A stretch of DNA of 64,000 bases from Oscarella lobularis (GCF_947507565.1 NC_089191.1:248001-312000), one strand, 5' to 3'; shown: positions 23,580 through 36,978, counted from the first letter of the stretch. Notes: a model not told the origin generated them from the letters alone. Program-made: numbers and translations.

Positions 23580-25945
23580 ATGAGCACCGACATCGATAGC
23601 CACGTCACGAGTCGATACCAAATCCAGAAACGCGTCGGGAAAGGGGTAATTCTGTCATCTTTTCCATATCCGGACCATCGAACGCTCGAATCTCCTTTTT
23701 CTAGGCGTATGGCATCGTTTGGAAGGCGATCGACAAGAAAACGGGCGAAATAGTCGCTCTAAAGAAGATCTTCGATGCGTTTCAGAACGAAACGGACGCT
23801 CAAGTGCCTCAAAAACGCCGTTTTTTTGTCTCATCGCGCTCGAATCGTTTCTTTTCTAGAGAACCTATCGAGAAATCATGTTTCTTCAGGTAAAACGCCC
23901 TCGTCGAACCAATCGACGACTTCGTTACTAATTCTTTCTCGCGAAAAGGAATTTGGTCATCACGAAAACGTCGTAAAATTATTAAATGTTATAAGGGCGG
24001 ACAATGATAAGGACATTTATCTCGTTTTCGAATACATGGGTAAAATCGTGATCAATTTAAAATTTTCAATTAAAACATCTAATTTTAGATACTGATCTTC
24101 ACGCCGTCATCAAAGCCAATATTCTCAAAGCGGTTCACAAGCAATATATCATGTATCAGGTAAACGAAGCGGGGGAGTTCAAAGGCGAAAAAATCAAATT
24201 TTCAATTTCTCCAGCTGCTCAAGGCAATTCGATTCATTCACTCAGGCAACGTCGTTCACAGAGACCAAAAGCCCAGTAATATCCTTCTAAATTCCGACTG
24301 TTTTATCAAGGTATGTACTCCAATATAATTAATAAATGGAACCCAACCTTGAGACCCCAATATCAATAATTATTTTTAGGTGGCTGATTTTGGCTTGGCT
24401 CGATCGGTCTCTCGATTTCACTACTCGTCTCACAGTAGCAGCATCGAAGGAATAAATCCAGCGATGACGGACTACGTAGCAACTCGCTGGTACCGCGCTC
24501 CAGAAATTCTTCTCGGCTCTCACAGGTAAAAGGAGAGAGATAAGTAGCACGTACTCTTATCCTATATATATAGATACACTAAAGGAGTTGATATGTGGTC
24601 ACTTGGTTGCATTCTCGGCGAATTGCTTCTAGGTAAAATATCCATCATCGTCACTTTAATTAATGATTTTTTTCTCTTAGGGAAACCTTTGTTTCCCGGG
24701 ACGTCGTCCTTTTCGCAAATTAATTTGATTATGGAAGCGCTGCCTCCGCCAACTCGCGAAGGCAAAACTTGAAAAAATCATAATTTTAATTTTTAAATAA
24801 TCGCAAATAGATATTGAGAGCATGAAAGCGCCCTACGCCCAACAGACCCTCAGTCAAATTAGACAGTAAGAACATCACATAGACACAAGTTCTATAAATC
24901 CTCTATTTATTTATTTATTTATTTATCAGTCGACGAAGACGTTCTCTGCACGACATCTTTTCTTCCTCGTCGCCTGACGCACTCGATCTGCTCAGCCGAC
25001 TTCTTCACTTTAATCCCAATAAGAGATTGACAGCTGAGCAAGCGTTGACTCATCCTTACGTAGCAAAGTACAGTATTTTGACCCCCGATAAATAATTTTT
25101 TTTTCATGTGAGTGTGTGAGCAGATTCCATCAGCCCGAAAACGAGCCCGTTCTTCGTCGCGACGTCGTGCTGCGTTTGGACGACAACGATCATTTGAGCA
25201 TAGAGGAATACAGAAAACAGCTGTATAAGGTAAAAGAAAAAAGACCAAGGATCTCTATTGTATTTTTTTTCTATAGGATATTGCTGAACGAAGAAAGGAA
25301 TTGAGAGAACGTCGTGAAGAAAGTATTAAAGTGGAGGAAAAACGAGAGGAAACGAAAGAGGCGGCGGCGACGACGGAAGAAATAGCGAAGGAGAAAAGTC
25401 CTAATCCGCCTGCTGAAGAAGCGTCTGCAGTTCTCTTTCAACGACGACTTCCGCATCCTCGTTCTCACGACAATGACGACGACAATCCATTTGTAATAAT
25501 AAAATTAGACGCGTCGCTTGATTATTTATAATCGAATGATGTTCTATCAGGTGTCGTCATCATCGTCACAAAAGCCGCCCATTGGACGACATCATCCTCG
25601 TTCGTCTAGTCTAAAAGCGACAGGTCCCGTCATAACGAGATCGCAGGACAAAGATCTCGCAGTCGTTAGCGCACGAATAGTAAATAAATCAATAACACGT
25701 GATTATAATAATCTTTAATTAATTATTTGCAGATTCCTCAACGTCGTCCGGAATCGGCACGAGACGTCGCTCGAAGGGCGGCAATGCAACAGCCGGGACC
25801 TCCCTCCCACGCGCAGCGACGGCCCTACGGAAGCGGCGGTGCGAACGCCGGGGGCCCACCTCGTCCGTTATACGGGAAAGCAACGCATACATTTGCTACC
25901 GTATCCAAATCGAGCCTCGAAGCACTTCGCGATAGAAGATGGTAG
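23580..25945 (+). CDS. MAPK15: Mitogen-activated protein kinase 15 (ERK7/ERK8)
   Basis: Atypical MAP kinase linked to cilia, autophagy and secretion. It starts [20 protein letters not shown] at 23580. The kinase domain (about 12-310) has [46 protein letters not shown] and the ERK7/8-specific catalytic loop [15 protein letters not shown]. It continues with [10 protein letters not shown], activation loop [17 protein letters not shown] and [13 protein letters not shown]. The long tail is charged ([19 protein letters not shown]) and Pro-rich, as in ERK7/8. The phosphorylation motif reads TDY rather than the TEY of vertebrate ERK8. A dozen short introns. About 560 residues. No inactivating change seen. 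Confidence 0.93.
24903..24927. repeat. (TTTA)n microsatellite in MAPK15 intron
   Basis: About six TTTA units lie just before an intron 3' splice site (TTTATCAG). The same tetranucleotide recurs in several introns of the window. Confidence 0.8.
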
Positions 25946-26504
25946 AATAAGGACACTTTTTTTCTCTCTCGCGCGCGCGCGCGCGCGAATAGGCGTGTCT
26001 ACGTAGGTGGGCACTAATCGAATTTTAACTGACGTCAGTCGTCTAGCGGTCGACCAATAGCCGTCCGACGCTTGAATTGAAGCCACGCTAATATAAACGG
26101 AGGCCCCAGCGCGACGAACGTGTCCGCCGCGTCCGCACGTCCCGTCACCGAAGCGTCGATCGACCGCGGACGGAACCAAAAGAAAAAAGAGACGACTTCG
26201 GGGCGAGTTTTGCTACGGCGACAAAAGTAAGCTCCTTCGCGCCGTCGCCGTCGCGCCCGCGCGTAAATCGAACAAAGAAAGGCGACGCGGACACGAAAAC
26301 AGATATTATTATTCGCGCGACGCAAGCGAAAAACGTTTTTGCCCCCCCCTGCGCCGTGGCCAGCCCAAAGCAGGAGATCGATCCCCCGACGATCTATTTA
26401 TAGCCTAGCGCGCGATCGTCTTCGAGACCCACAGGCCAGCACACAGCCCGACGTGGCGCGTGGCTACGTAGGGCGGACGCAAGCGACTATTGTTATTCCA
26501 GGCG
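25946..26504. promoter_or_regulatory. MAPK15 3' / GREB1 5' intergenic region
   Basis: CpG-rich, with an alternating (CG)n tract at about 25970-25987 and a TGACGTCA palindrome near 26031. No exon recognised. Probably the GREB1 promoter and leader. Confidence 0.45.
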
Positions 26505-29500
26505 ATGACGGAGACCGGCGGCGGCGGCGGCGGCGCGCGCGGTGGAAAACGAAGCGGATCGACGCCCGATATTCATCGCGCCGTCGTTCAAGCTGCCGTT
26601 TCGGCGGCGATAGCGGGAGCCGCGGGCCAAGTGAGGCCCCCTCCCACTGTCGAGGTCAGCGGACTCTCGCCGACCCACTCACCCGGTACGTCCACTCTAT
26701 CGTCGTCGTTTCTAAAGCGAAATGAGTTTGTTTTTCGCGAAGATTCGCCGCAAATTGCTTCTTCGCGTATGCTCGAAGCATCCGGGCCATCGCCTCAATC
26801 GCAACAACAGCGACTCTCGTCGCCGCAACCGCAACAGCAGCAACATCACGGTATCGAAAAAAAATCAAACGTTTATTTATTTATTTATTTATTTATTGAA
26901 TTTAAAGAGGCGAGTCGAAATCGTCACGTGACGGGAAGCGGAAATGGTTCAGGCGGTCTCAATGAGATGGAAGACTATGCGTCAGTTGCCGTATGCACTG
27001 TTCCAGGTCAGTATCAATAATCAATAACTATTATTATTATTTCTTTTTGTTAGGTCGTTGCCAGTCGAATGGGGAATTGAGGCTAAGTCGTCTTCATAAT
27101 CAAGGGCAGAGAATCGATGTCCCGGATGGATTTTCTCTAGTTGGAATGCGTTCGCCTCAGCTAGGAAGCATCATGATATTGGCAGTAGTCGATAAACGGT
27201 AAATAAATAAATAAATAAATAAATTCAAATTCATATTTTATCGTAGATATTTACCTGATGATCAGACGGGATTTTCTTTGCAAGGATTCAGTGGGAATTG
27301 CGTGGGCTGCGGTCGACAGGGATTTCGCTATTTCACCGAATTCTGCCATCATTGCAACATGAAATTAACGACGCAGCCCAAAAAGCAAAAGCACATTCGC
27401 TTCTACGTCAATTGTTCGCCCCAGGGAACGCTAACGCGCGGCGAACCGATTCTATGGAGAGGTCCGTAATCAATATTTCCAAATTATTATTAATCTTATT
27501 TTTTTTGTAGCGGAATCGAGGAGGAGAACGAGTGGAACTCCGGCGGTGAATTTGTCTCATTTGTCGGCTGTATTTCAGCAACATCATCAGATGCGTCACA
27601 GCCCTTCGCAGAGTCCACCCGATCATCACGTGAGAGTCGACGATTCCGCTACAGGAACCGCCTATGAAATGGAAACAGGTACGCACACATCATTCCTCCA
27701 CTCAATAAATAAATAAATAAATAATTAGAGTATCCAGGTCAAGACAATGACGCAAGACAAGCGTCACAGCCAAAGAGAATGAAATCAGAGTACGAAGATC
27801 AACCAGACGGAGTCCCATGTGGTCAGAAAAAAAATATAGATTATTATCCTAATCCGTATTTTTCTCCCTCGCGCGTGTGTAGGTTCCATGCTTTCGGCGG
27901 CGGGCACAAACTACGTCACAGGCAGACCGCCGCCGCCTTCAAAACAATCCGAACTCAATCTCCTCCAGCCGTCGCATCGCTCGCGAAGTTCCGACTATCT
28001 CCGCACCCCAATGGGGGGCGGACCTACAGTCTCCATAGCAACCGTCGCAACGACAACAACGACAACGAATCAATCGAAACGAGCGTCCCTTGCCGGACCC
28101 CTCATCACTCTGCAAGACGTCTCCGAAGACATTCAACAACGACGTCGACTCAACATGGTCAGTCGTGTTCTCTCACCTGACATTGATCTACAGACGTCAT
28201 CGTCGACGTCATCGAAGCCGCTGCGAAGTCAATCGCTTACGAAACCGTCCTTTTCTCATTATTCGTCGACGAGTTTGACGGCGGCGGCGGCGTATCGTAG
28301 CAACGCGGCCATTCAACGTCGACTTCCGGCTAAACCGGTTTTACTTTCCTGTCAAGATGCGCCGCTTCACGTCAAATTTCCTCACGTGATTATAAGCAAT
28401 TTGCTACAGGGCTGTTTCGCCACGTCGCCTAAGGGAACGGAAACGCGAGAATCGCCGGATCGAGACGACGGTGCCGCCGCCGGTGCCGCCGCCGTCGCCG
28501 GAAGTCTCGTTTCGCTTCCAAGCGAAGCATTGGCTCTTCTCATCGTCAATTATTTCGCTTCCCTACCGGAATCCGATCTCGTTCAACGCGAATACGTTCA
28601 AGCGATGATCTATAGCGCGCGTCACGGCGAAGGGGCGTGGGCGAAACAGCACGTGAAACAGCAACATTCCATGCTTCTTACGCACACCCAATTGCCCTTT
28701 CTCGCTCGTCTCACCGCCTACGCGTCTCAGGGTCGAGTTCTCGTCATTACGGCGCCGTCCATTGGCGAAGGCGTCGAAGCGGCGCTCACTAAATTAGATA
28801 CTGTTCAACATCTCCCGGATTATGTCATCATATTGCAAGCGTCCAAATATTGGTCTATTGAAGTGGGCGTGCTCGTCGTCAATCCCGTTCAATCGCGCGC
28901 GCTAGCCGAAGCCATTGCTCAAGATGCGGGCGTCGACCCGGAAACCGTCAGCCAAGCGCCCGTACGCGAACGTCAATTCGTCAATCTCATTGCACACGGC
29001 ATTGGCGCGATTCCCGGATTAAATCCGGGACTCGATTCATTTTTGAAACAATTTGCCGCCAATTTGGCGTCGAATCCGAACGGCGACGCCTTCTCGCCGT
29101 TCAGCGAAGACGAACTCGATCTCATACAAGAGGAAGACGTTTCGCGCACGCTAGAACGCATTCGTCCCCACGCGGAACTCTTCGCGCACGCGGCGGAAGC
29201 GACGGTAACGCGCGCTAGCCAAGAAGCGCTCGCCGGGCGACTCATGACTCGCATACGGGTTCTCTCCGACACGTGGCCACGTCATCTGGATTTAAGTCGA
29301 TTTCGCGGCGGGGTGGAACTCGTTGTCATGGTTCCCATGGATCACGCTCTCTTTCATCAGACCGTTTCTCGTCTTCGAGCGTCGTATATTCTCGTTCAAT
29401 TGGGACTCGTTTCCGACGCGGCGGCGAATACGTACGAAGCGGCGGCACGTTACGTCATCAAGGGTCGTTATCATCCGGAGGAGTCGGCGAAATTCGTCAA

Positions 29501-32500
29501 ATTCGTTTCGCGCGTGCGTAAAAATCCGACGACGCTTTTTCTCGTCGTTCAAGATGCCGCCCATCTCGGCTTGGGAAAGTACGAAGGCGAGCCGGCGAAT
29601 CACGTCGTCGTGGACACGCGACTCAACTGCAAGGATCTACTCGAAGCCGATAACGTCATTGCTTTGCTCGTGACGTCGATGCCCTACGCATTGCAACACT
29701 GCTCATCTCGCGTTAGCCCGGACAACGAAGTTCATTGGGACGATGAAATGGATGCCGTCAGCGGGGGCGGGGGCGGGGGCGGGGGAGGTAGCGGGTTTAG
29801 CGCCGCTTCCGCTGTCGCTTCGGCGGAAAAAAAGAAGAGTGTTCCCTCCGTCGCCGGTGCCGCCGCCGGTGCCGCCGCCGCCGCCGGTGCTTCGTATATT
29901 GGACTGGCGGAGTGTCTTGGCGCGATGAATAATTCACGGCAACCGCAGTTCGTTCGACAGGATGACGAGTTTGAAGATGCCGTCTATCGTCAGTGCTCCG
30001 ACGTCAAGTGAGCAGCATCAAAATAATCAATAATTAATTATTGATTATTCTCTCTTCTCCCTCCTAGTTGTTACGATTTGAGTGAGAGTGAAATTCGAAC
30101 GGCTCTACTCGTCCGAAACTACGTTTCCGGCATGCTATTGGCCATCGATTCGTCGTGCTTGCCGGCGGAACACTATCCGAGTCCTCTCACCGCTTCTCTA
30201 CTCTCCGATTTAATTCGACGACCCGACTCACTCGAAGACGGCCTTGGCTGTTCCGTCCTCATTCGCGTTCCCTTTCTCCGTCTCGCCAAATTCATGCACA
30301 AACGTCTAACGAACGCGCGCGACATGCTCGGACTCAAATTCCGCTTCGACGTCATTCTCGACGACGGCGCGACCGAACTCAACGTCGGCGAACACTATCT
30401 CACTCGAATGCGCCGTTGGCGTTTCACCGAAACAGGTAAGAAGGAAACCACGTGGCTTGTTGCTAGGTAACGGTTACCATGCAGACGAAGCGGAAGCGGA
30501 GAATTGGACGCCGCGATCCTATTCCGATCTCGAAGGTCTCCCGTGTATTATTATTTATACGGGGGTAAATCGCATAGGAAACACGTTTCCACGGTAATGA
30601 AAGCCTAGTTTATATATGTATATGTAAAAGATTGGGTCTCTAGATCCGTCAAGTATTACGATCTTCGCGCGACGAATATGCCCACGTGTACGCGCGCGGA
30701 ATTGGAGCAAGAACTCGGTCTCTGTTATCATTACGACGTCGCGCCATCGTCGTCGTCCGGCGGGGGCGGGGGCGGGGGTGGGGGGTCCAAATCGTCGTCC
30801 TTGTCGTCTCTCTTGCATTATTACGTTCCGCGCTCGCTCTATCATCTTCTCCACACGCCCGTCAATCGCGTTCACGAGAAACGTCTTCTCCTATGTCCCG
30901 ATCCCCAGACGACGTGGATACTAAATGTCGATCGGCCGCCTTTGATGGCCGGCTGCTCCGTTCGCAATCAATCGCTCTATTATCGCTCGTGGACGCAGCC
31001 GCGTAAAACGCACTACGATTTCGGACGCTCGTCGACGTGGGTCGCCGGCGACGAGTCGATGCGAGCGCAAATCGGCGTTTTTCGCGACGGAAAAGAAGGA
31101 TTTCATCCGCGACGACTTCTCCTATCCGGTCCGCCACAGGTTAGTCAGAATTTAATTTCGAGTCGATTCGCGCTGTTTTCGAATTAAAACGACGCGTTTT
31201 TGACGTCATTTGACTGCAGTCAAATGACCTCTTCGTGCCCGGATGTACCTATGTTTTTTCTCGTTGATAGATCGGTAAGACGAACGTCTATTTCTGCTTG
31301 GCGCGACTGCTTCACTCCGCTCTGAAATCGTACCAGGAAGTTGAAGTATACGACGATGCTCCTCTCATCGATTTGGAGCCCCAACGTCCTTCCATGTTCA
31401 AAGGCGTCTTTCCGCCTTATCCGGCTATTCACTCCGTCCCGTGCGACCTTTCCACGGGTCTCGTCGCAATGAACATAGCCGTCAGTCCCGTCGCTTGGGA
31501 AAAACGCGCTACCTCGGTTACCACGACAACAACAGATCCCGTATCAGACGAAGATAGAAGACGGGATTCCGAAGCGGCGCGCGTTCTCGCGAGTCTATCG
31601 AGTGCCGCGATAACGGGCGGCGGCGGCGGCGGCGGCGGAAGTGCCGTCGAGTCGGACGAAGCGGCGGCGGACGGCGACGCAAGCGAACGTCGCGGATCGT
31701 CGCAATCCGACGTATCGGCGTCTAGCGCGCGCACGGCGGTGCCGTCGATCGTCCGAGCGCCGCTCGTCGACGCTTGGGGCCGTCTCGTTCGCAAGACGAT
31801 ATTTCTCACGATGGCGCACACGTGTAGTTACGACGCGTTTCATCGAAGCGAACCGTGTCGCGTTTATCGCGAAGGCGTCGTCGGATCGACGAGCGCGCCG
31901 CCGCCGCCGTCGTCGTCGCGAGGTCGATCGAGTGGCCGCGCGAGTTCCGCTTCTCTAGCCCCGTTTCAATACACGCTCGTCGTCGACGGCGGCGAAGCGG
32001 TGACGCTGTATTGGCACGTGCCGCCGTCGTACGAAGCGTTTTTTTGCATTAATGACGGACGACAGACGATGGCGAGTCTGCGTCTGCCGCTTCTTGCCGA
32101 AAGCGGGCTCGCTTTGCCGGCCGACGATTGCCTCGTGCGCGCCGTTCGCACGCCCGTTTTCATTCCGACGTGCGGCCGATATGAACACGGGTTATTGAAT
32201 TTGTATTATTCCATGAATCAGTCGACTCACGTCGCTGTTTTGGTGGTGAAGCAGTGCGAATTGGCCTTCTATGCGCGCTGTTGGCCCAATCATATTATCA
32301 TGGCGTTGCCGTCGTCGGCGGATCAGTTGGGAATCGGCGCCGCTCGATATTGGATTAAGCGTTTTGCGACGCAGAATTTGCAAGTGGAGCGAGATCGTTG
32401 GCGAAATATGGACGGCTTCGCGGGGAAGGGCTACGTGTGGCCACTTTTGCTTATGATCGATGATTCTATTGTCATGTGGAAGTGCATTGGGTCAAAGTAA

Positions 32501-33487
32501 GTTGGGGGGAGGGAGAGAGGGGGGGAAGAGAATAATCAATATAATTAAATACGTATATCTTATAAGAGAATAATCATTATAATATTTAATTAAATACGTA
32601 TATCTTATATAAGATATTTTCTCTTTTCTCTGCGTAGAGATCGCAAGGAGACGGTCGTATCGCTCTGCGACGTTCTCACTCACGTCGAACAGGACCCCCA
32701 CGTTCTTTCCTACGGCATGATCGGCTTCCTTCAATGGCACAGCGACCTGAGCCGCTCAATGAACCGCGCCACGTTCGCCCACGCTCAAATTTCCCCCGGC
32801 GCTCTTCTCCTCAATCTCGAACGCGCTCTCCACGTCGACTACGATCCCTTCAGCTACGGCGCCGAGCAGCTCGACTTCAACGTGCGCTGCGGTCTCGCCG
32901 GCGTCGTCATGTGCCGCTATCGTCACTTCGCCTTCGTGCGCAAACGCATCGCCGTCGGCGGCGCAACCGATTTCGCGCTTCCGACGACAAACGACTCCTT
33001 AGACGTCAGTCGATTGGCTTGCGCTCCGGACGCCGTCAGCGTTTCGCCCGTCCAAGCGCCGTCTCACTATCTCATGCAGAAATATCTCGCTCTCGCCGCG
33101 TCGACGCTTTTTCCCGTCGCTAACGAGTCGCCTGATCATCCCGTTCTCGTTCCCGGTCGTTATGTTAATCTCGGTCCTAATATTACCGTTTTTGTATTGA
33201 ATCCCAAAGGGCCGGCGTCTTCTGCTTCGTTGGCTTCGGTCGTTTTTGGCGGTTTGTTACTCTATTTTGTCGATAGTCGTCTCACCGCCGCGCATCTGCG
33301 TAATTTGAAGTTTGTGAGCGGCGCGAAACTCTGCTTGGTGTGTCGAGATCGGACGGCGTTGCGACAGGAAGTGGCGCGTTTGGAAGTCGAAGATATGTGG
33401 CGATTGCGTTTGCGCGACGAATTTCAGACGGCTAGTCCGGCGGGAAGTTCTCCTCTCTTCTTTTTAACGGGAACGTATTGTCCTTAG
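26505..33487 (+). CDS. GREB1: GREB1-family protein (growth regulating estrogen receptor binding 1)
   Basis: Large protein (about 1,850 residues), the biggest gene here. The first ATG is at 26505 ([14 protein letters not shown]). The N-terminal conserved region reads [20 protein letters not shown] and [20 protein letters not shown] (about 27290-27420). The middle (27888-30011) includes [20 protein letters not shown]. Further conserved parts are [21 protein letters not shown]-type [30 protein letters not shown] and [17 protein letters not shown], a Walker-A-like loop split by an intron at about 31141-31268. The C-terminus has [28 protein letters not shown] and [11 protein letters not shown], ending FFLTGTYCP. 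Vertebrate GREB1 is an estrogen-receptor cofactor reported to carry a TET/JBP-associated glycosyltransferase-type domain and an inactive helicase-like module. Sponges have no estrogen receptor known to me, so the original role differs. Low-complexity Gly/Ala runs are inserted between conserved blocks. Confidence 0.92.
26875..26897. repeat. (TTTA)n microsatellite in GREB1
   Basis: About six TTTA units in a predicted intron of GREB1. Confidence 0.8.
27198..27223. repeat. (TAAA)n microsatellite in GREB1 intron
   Basis: Begins at the 5' splice site (CGGTAAATAAATAAA), so the repeat itself includes the GT donor. Confidence 0.8.
27703..27724. repeat. (AATA)n microsatellite in GREB1 intron
   Basis: About five AATA units close to the 3' end of a short intron. 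Confidence 0.8.
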
Positions 33488-33672
33488 GATTTAGTATCAG
33501 AAAAAAAAAAAACCTTCTCCCTATTATTAAAAAAATTTTTTGGTGTGTTCGTTTTGATGAGACAAAAAGGCTGCTTTCACGTCCGCGTTTCTTTTCAATG
33601 TGCATGCACAGATTAATAAAACGTATTTATTAATTTCATACGGGATCACGATCTCGAACTCCCCGTAAACGC

Positions 33673-35289
33673 ATGGCGTTCCTTGGTCGCACCGCCGCCA
33701 CGGGCGCTGGCCTCTTTGCAGGAGGAGCAGCTGCAAGTCAAGCTCGTCGCGACTTCGTCGAAGTGACGCAGCCACCGGACGACAGCATCACGTCGGTTCG
33801 TTTCAGTCCAAAGGCGAATTTCCTCGTTGCAACGTCGTGGGACAACAACGTAGGGCGTATAATCGTCGCAATTGGGTCTAAATCTTTTCTATTTAGGTAC
33901 GCTGCTGGGAAATTCAGGAGCAACAAGGCCAGTCGACTCCGAGAGCGCAGCAATCGCATTCGGCGCCCGTTCTTTGTTCCTGTTGGCACGCCGTAAGCAC
34001 GGAAGTCGTCACGTGACAATATATACGATAGGGAAAATAAATCTTAGGATGGAACGAAAGTCTTTACGGGATCGTGCGACAAAATGGCGAAATTGTGGGA
34101 TTTGAATTCGAATCAGTCGATCGCCGTCGCTCAAGTTCGTCGTCAAATATAATTTATGACGTCATCACGACGTTTTTCTCTCTCTAGCACGATGCTCCTA
34201 TCAAGACGGTGAATTGGATTCAAACTCCTTCGTACAGTTGTTTGATGACGGGCAGCTGGGACAAGACTCTCAAAGTACATTTCCATATATGGTAGTTTGA
34301 AAATATATTGGATTTTTTCTCTCCAGTTTTGGGACGCAAGATCGCCCCAGCCATTGACAACGCTACAACTTCCGGAACGAGTCTACTGCGCCGACGCGGT
34401 AAATATTAGAAATTAATCATATCTTTTTAATTAATGTTTTGGGCTAGGATTATCCCATGGCTGTTGTTGGAACTGCAGGCCGGCAGATTATTGTCTATCA
34501 GCTCGAGAATCAGCCGGCTGAATTTAAGAGAATGGAGTCACCTCTAAAATACCAGGTAGATTATTAATTAATTATTATTTGTAGACTTTGATCTGGATTT
34601 TTTTCTCTCTCAGCATCGCTGCATTTCAACGTTTCGCGATAAGAAGACGAATTCTCCTGTTGGTTTTGCGGTCGGTTCGATCGAAGGTCGAACAGCCATA
34701 CAATACATTGCACCTTCTCAACCGTTAGTAGCAAAAAACGCGCTAGGCAAAATCTCATTTTTTAATATAGAAAGGATAACTTTACGTTCAAGTGTCACCG
34801 AAGCAGCGACTCGGGCTCCGTTCAAGATATTTATGCCGTATAAAAATTATTTCTTTTTTTGCTACATGTATGTATAAGATGGATTTCTTCTTCTAACTAA
34901 GGTCAATGACATTGCTTTTCATCCTGTGCACGGTACTCTGGTTACTGTGGGATCTGACGGAAAATTTAGCTACTGGGACAAAGATCAGAGGACGAAACTA
35001 AAGGTTTGATGCACACATACACTCCTGATTAATTTTTTCTCATTTTTTTGGGTTCTAGACTGGTGATGCATTGCCTTTGCCCTTGGTGTCATGTGGGTTC
35101 AATTTCAACGGGGAATTGCTTGCCTATGCAGCTAGTTATGATTGGTCAAAGGTACTACGAAAAAGTCAGATATATATTTTAATTAAGGAGAAATCTTTTC
35201 AGGGTCATGAACATTTTGATCCGTCGAAGAAAAATGCCATTCTACTTCGAAAGTGCAGTGAAGAACTAAAGCCCAGAAAGAAAAAATAA
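33673..35289 (+). CDS. RAE1: mRNA export factor RAE1 (Gle2), WD40 beta-propeller
   Basis: Seven-bladed WD40 protein that binds the NUP98 GLEBS motif, acting in mRNA export and spindle function. It starts [18 protein letters not shown] at 33673. Blades are recognisable: [115 protein letters not shown] and [16 protein letters not shown]. They continue with [32 protein letters not shown] and [17 protein letters not shown]. It ends EELKPRKKK. About 360 residues, as in human RAE1. About ten introns, several only about 50 bp. Confidence 0.96.
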
Positions 35290-35360
35290 ATAACGGCTTG
35301 GGCTTTCGCTTTCTAATGTACCATCCTTATTAGCGTGCGCTAACTTACCATAACAATTCC

Positions 35361-36978
35361 ATGGCGTCACCAGATAGCATTCGTCTCGTCAGATCGACTA
35401 TCGAACGCAGCGCTGGTGGTCATGTGAGCGGCGGAAAACTCGCCAAGACGACCGGTTCGTTGTTTCGGGGCCGTAGAGCCAAGATCATCGCGTTGCTAGG
35501 TAACCGCTTAATCAGAGCAAGCGAAAGCGGCACGATTCCGAGCAAATATCAAACGTATTTCTACGAGAACACGGAGAGGAAGGGTTTTTCGACGAAAACG
35601 CCGCGATTCGCCGACGCAGCGACTTTGGTTCGACGTTTTCGGTCGCGCCAATGCGATCGCGATGACCGATCTCTTCTAGAATGAGAATCCCGGACCAGCC
35701 GCATACGCTGTATCGTGGAGAGATCGTCAGGAGTCGTACTCGACGCGCGGAACGGGAGGATTCGCGTCCAAGGTCAGTATTAAAGAAAAGTTAGTCAATA
35801 AATAATCAGAGATGATATTTCGATACGATAAAGACGAGAAGATTTCATAGACAAAAGGTCGGAAGTGACGTAGGACCGGGTAAAAAATCAATTCAAAAAT
35901 ATGAAATTATATAATTATAAAATTCTAGTTTCGTATGATCCCACTCCCACACTTCCTGGCTACAATAAACCGGGAACAAGTCGGTGGGTACAAAGCAACG
36001 AAATTAAATTAAATATCTCAATTCCATTATTCAAATCTTAGGAATTTTTGTCCACCAATTGCAGTAGAACGCAAAGGAAAATTTAACAATCCAGCACCCA
36101 ATGCATACTCGGTTCAAAGAGTCCATCTCTTTTAATTATTTAATTAATTCCTTTATTATTATTAGGTTGAGAAGGCGAGACAGGGGCCTGGACATAATGC
36201 GGCAGCTCAATCTTCATTCAAATCAACGTAGGAATATTTTCTACTTAATTAATGTGGGGTGAAAATTCTAGTTCTAATTTATAGAACGAGAAGAAGTCTT
36301 TATGATCAATTCAAACAGGGGAATCCGTCCCCATGTAAATCTCCAACGCATTCTTTAGCTATTATTTGTATATCTCTTCTAGGTCACTACATCGTTAGAG
36401 ACGATATTCTGCACAAATCGTGCGCCGTATCGACGTCAGGATTCAAATCCCAAACGCAAAGAACAAGCTTTATGGGATCATCAGTAAAAAGTCGAAACTA
36501 AAAAATCAGATCAATTATTTCTCGCCACAGAAAAACCCGGGCCCGGGTTCCTATGATCCATTCGAAAAGAGACCTGAAACAGTCTCCAAGCAAATATTAC
36601 CGTAAGAAAGACTCAATATTAATTTAACGTGAATTTTTAATATGCACATACATATTAAGGAGAAGGTGTTATTTGAATTTTTCGGCTCCCGCCATGCCAA
36701 TGCCTGGTCCACCAGCGTCACCTGGCCCTGGTCATTATAATGTTACTCGTTTTAATGAGCCTGAGAAAGAGGTTAGCTCTGGAGCCGTGTTTCGATCCAG
36801 AACGAGTCGGTGGAATAGTGAGACGATGAAGGGCGATTGTGCACCGGGACCAGGTAGAAAAAAGAAGGGAATTTCTAGCATTTTCTGATTTAATTTGTAT
36901 ATTTTTTTAGGCGCTTATCGTCCACGTGCTGGCGGGAAACAGTCTTTTATATTCAATTACTCAAATAAATGGGTTTAA
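35361..36978 (+). CDS. STPG1: Sperm-tail PG-rich repeat protein (STPG1/MAPO2-like)
   Basis: Member of the STPG/ODF3 group, proteins with repeated Pro-Gly-Pro motifs associated with axonemal microtubules; vertebrate STPG1 (MAPO2) is also linked to O6-methylguanine-induced apoptosis. It starts MASPDSIRLVRSTIERSAGG at 35361. Repeats visible across the exons are ENPGPAAYAV, GPGSYDPTPTLPGYNKPGTS, NPAPNAYSV, GPGHNAAAQSSFKST, NPGPGSYDPFEK, ASPGPGHYNVTRFNEPEKE and APGPGAYRPRAGGKQSF. It ends FNYSNKWV. About ten small exons. In sponges it would fit flagella of choanocytes or sperm. STPG1 is the best match, but another STPG paralogue cannot be excluded. Confidence 0.85.

Noticed and set aside
29273-29673. 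Overlapping open frames within 28.9-29.7 kb
   Set aside because: Shadows of the long GREB1 exon (27888-30011), whose frame has the conserved protein.
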